Shown in pieces: positions 21,667-23,086 of a DNA stretch of 23,086 bases. How positions within the stretch are numbered: the first letter of the stretch is position 1; every line of letters begins with the position of its first letter. Origin of the DNA: Ruminococcus sp. UBA3665 (GTDB taxonomy: Bacteria; Bacillota; Clostridia; Oscillospirales; Ruminococcaceae); NCBI GenBank assembly GCA_002373165.1, contig DFJS01000015.1, forward strand, positions 1 to 23,086. Direction: 5' to 3'. The notes beneath the pieces are model-generated. The model made no database searches and was not told where the DNA came from. It was given only the letters and a program-made list of their open reading frames with translations. The position numbers and the translations under genes are program-made.

Positions 21667-23086
21667 ATGTCCATCCCAACCGGTGTCCTCAAACCGACCA
21701 AAATCGGCGGCGGTTTTGAAAAAGAATCTGTTCTGACTTATATTGACGAGCTTCAGAAAAAAAATAATGATCTGGAAGACGAAAATAAAGAACTCCGCGA
21801 AGCCCAGGAGGCAGAACAAAACCAGCTGATTCAGGATTATAAACGCGGCGAAGAAGATGCCAAACGCCGTGCTGCCGAGGCCGAGCGCGAAGCCGAGAAA
21901 AAAGTGCAGGCCGCTGAAAAAAAAGCTGCCGAATTTGAACGGAAATTCAGCGAAGCTACCGAAAAAGCTGCCAAACTCGCCGAAGCTCTTAAAACAGAAA
22001 AAGATGCCAGACAGGCCGATATCGAAAAAGTAAAAAAACAGCTGGAGGAAATTAAAACTACCAGTGCCGATTCCGGTAAGCTCAAAGAATACCAGCAGGA
22101 AATTATGGAACTGAAAAGCGAAATCAGTGCCATGAGTATGGAAGCCAATGAACTCAGTACGAAGCTGGAACTCCAGGAAACCGAACTCGCTGACCAGAAA
22201 TCCAAGGCCGAAGATGCCGAAATCGAAATCGAAGACCTGAATCAGTCCCTCGATGCCAAGGATGACGAAATCACCGCAAAAAGTGAACAGATTTCTGATC
22301 TCAAGGCCAGAAATACTCAGCAGGAATCCGAACTGCTCGAACTCCGCGCTTCTGAAAGAAGCCTCCGTGATCAGGTCAGAGAACTGGAAGCCAAAATCAG
22401 CGAACTCCAGAATCAGCCCGTCCAGAACGTTACAGCTGATATGTTCGGCGGCTGGATGGCCAATCTCGCCAAAAATGCCGAGAGAGATGCCCGCGAACAG
22501 GTCGAAAATGCAAAAAAAGAAGCAGAAGCTCTCGAAAAAGAAGCTGCCGAAGCTGCGGAAACTCTCATCGCCGAGGCGGAAGAACGCGCTGCTACTGCCA
22601 ATGCCGAAGCAGATAAAATTCTCGATGCTGCCCGCAAACAGGCCGAACAGGAAGCTGCTGACAAACTCAAATATGCCGTTCAGGCCGAACAGACTGCCAA
22701 TGCCCTCACTGCACAGATACACGCCATGCTGCTGGAACAGATTTCCGGTATTGAGGAAAAACTACAGAATATTCAGGAATCTGTAATGCAGGCCGTCGAA
22801 GGCATGACAGACAAGCTCGACGAAACAGGTGCCATGATCGCAGAAGCCAAGGAAGAAATCGGCAAAACTCCTGAAATTTCTGCTGATGTGCCTGCTCTCA
22901 AAGTGCCTGAAATCAAAAAAGCCGAACCCGTTCCGGAAAACAAGCCGGCTGAAAAGCCTGCTCCTAAGCCCGAACCCGTTCCGGAAAGCAAACCTGCTGA
23001 AAAACCTGCTCCCAAGCCCGTTGCTTCTATGGCACCTTCGATGGAAGATCTGCTCAAAGATGCCGAACAGGCCGTTGTGGAAGAGC
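21667..23086 (+). CDS. Large DivIVA-like coiled-coil protein, 3' end outside the window
   Basis: The frame is open from ATG 21667 to the last base, giving at least 473 residues. The N-terminus (residues about 10-30) has KIGGGFEKESVLTYIDELQKK, a DivIVA-type membrane-targeting motif shared with the small protein before it. A long heptad-rich coiled coil follows (about 30-255), a short break with NVTADMFGGWMANLAKN near residue 259, then a second, alanine/glutamate-rich coil (about 270-400). A proline-rich segment with two copies of a 16-residue repeat (420-451) leads to ASMAPSMEDLLKDAEQ. The body is soluble, with no membrane helix. Such an organisation fits a polar or septal scaffold, which its place after ftsZ supports; exact role unknown. 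The SD is weak (AAAGTGAG, about 10 bases before the ATG). Confidence 0.82.
   Translation, partial: MSIPTGVLKPTKIGGGFEKESVLTYIDELQKKNNDLEDENKELREAQEAEQNQLIQDYKRGEEDAKRRAAEAEREAEKKVQAAEKKAAEFERKFSEATEKAAKLAEALKTEKDARQADIEKVKKQLEEIKTTSADSGKLKEYQQEIMELKSEISAMSMEANELSTKLELQETELADQKSKAEDAEIEIEDLNQSLDAKDDEITAKSEQISDLKARNTQQESELLELRASERSLRDQVRELEAKISELQNQPVQNVTADMFGGWMANLAKNAERDAREQVENAKKEAEALEKEAAEAAETLIAEAEERAATANAEADKILDAARKQAEQEAADKLKYAVQAEQTANALTAQIHAMLLEQISGIEEKLQNIQESVMQAVEGMTDKLDETGAMIAEAKEEIGKTPEISADVPALKVPEIKKAEPVPENKPAEKPAPKPEPVPESKPAEKPAPKPVASMAPSMEDLLKDAEQAVVEE
22924..23019 (+). repeat. Two tandem 48-bp repeats within the coiled-coil gene
   Basis: Units 22924-22971 and 22972-23019 encode EPVPENKPAEKPAPKP and EPVPESKPAEKPAPKP. 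They differ mostly by synonymous changes at the DNA level, so the repetition has been kept at the protein level. The segment is a charged proline-rich spacer. Confidence 0.88.

Noticed and set aside
21616..22722. Long minus-strand frame of 368 codons
   Set aside because: It is antisense to the coiled-coil gene. Its Phe/Ser/Gly-rich composition is what results from reading Glu/Lys/Ala codons backwards, and it has no promoter or SD.

Overview
The window reads as a low- to mid-GC Clostridia chromosome, most likely Oscillospiraceae/Ruminococcus-like. The grounds are the Gram-positive division and cell-wall (dcw) cluster order, a penicillin-binding protein with PASTA domains, a meso-diaminopimelate-type MurE (DNPR motif), DivIVA-like coiled-coil proteins after ftsZ, and strong SD sites with frequent TTG/GTG starts. 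No database search was possible, so the taxonomy is inference.

Layout. (1) 1-534: the 3' end of asnA (aspartate-ammonia ligase) and its terminator. (2) 533-2458, minus strand: a three-gene unit with a strong promoter (DUF4303-like protein, FucU/RbsD sugar mutarotase, membrane-anchored protein of unknown function). (3) 2558-3260, plus strand: a near-consensus promoter, about 660 nt without a convincing protein gene but full of helices, and an intrinsic terminator. This is a candidate long structured non-coding RNA and the best lead for something undescribed. (4) 3264-6059, minus strand: an NAD salvage operon, nrtR-pncA-pncB. Its promoter carries two matching inverted repeats that look like NrtR operators, and the NrtR Nudix box has lost most catalytic glutamates. 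(5) 6326-19784, plus strand: the dcw cluster rsmH-ftsL-ftsI-murE-murF-(mraY-like)-ftsW-(LRR protein)-murG-murA-ftsQ. (6) 19875-21531: ftsZ plus a small DivIVA-motif protein, with their own promoter and terminator. (7) 21585-end: a large coiled-coil protein with the same DivIVA-type N-terminal motif, cut by the window end.

The dcw genes together make lipid II precursors (MurA, MurE, MurF, MurG), polymerise and cross-link septal peptidoglycan (FtsW, FtsI), and assemble the divisome (FtsL, FtsQ, FtsZ). Unusual features are: the protein in the mraY slot has lost key catalytic aspartates; murD, mraZ and ftsA are absent; a cytoplasmic leucine-rich-repeat protein overlaps ftsW; three hairpins including a terminator lie between ftsL and ftsI; and the FtsZ C-terminal tail lacks the usual partner-binding peptide.
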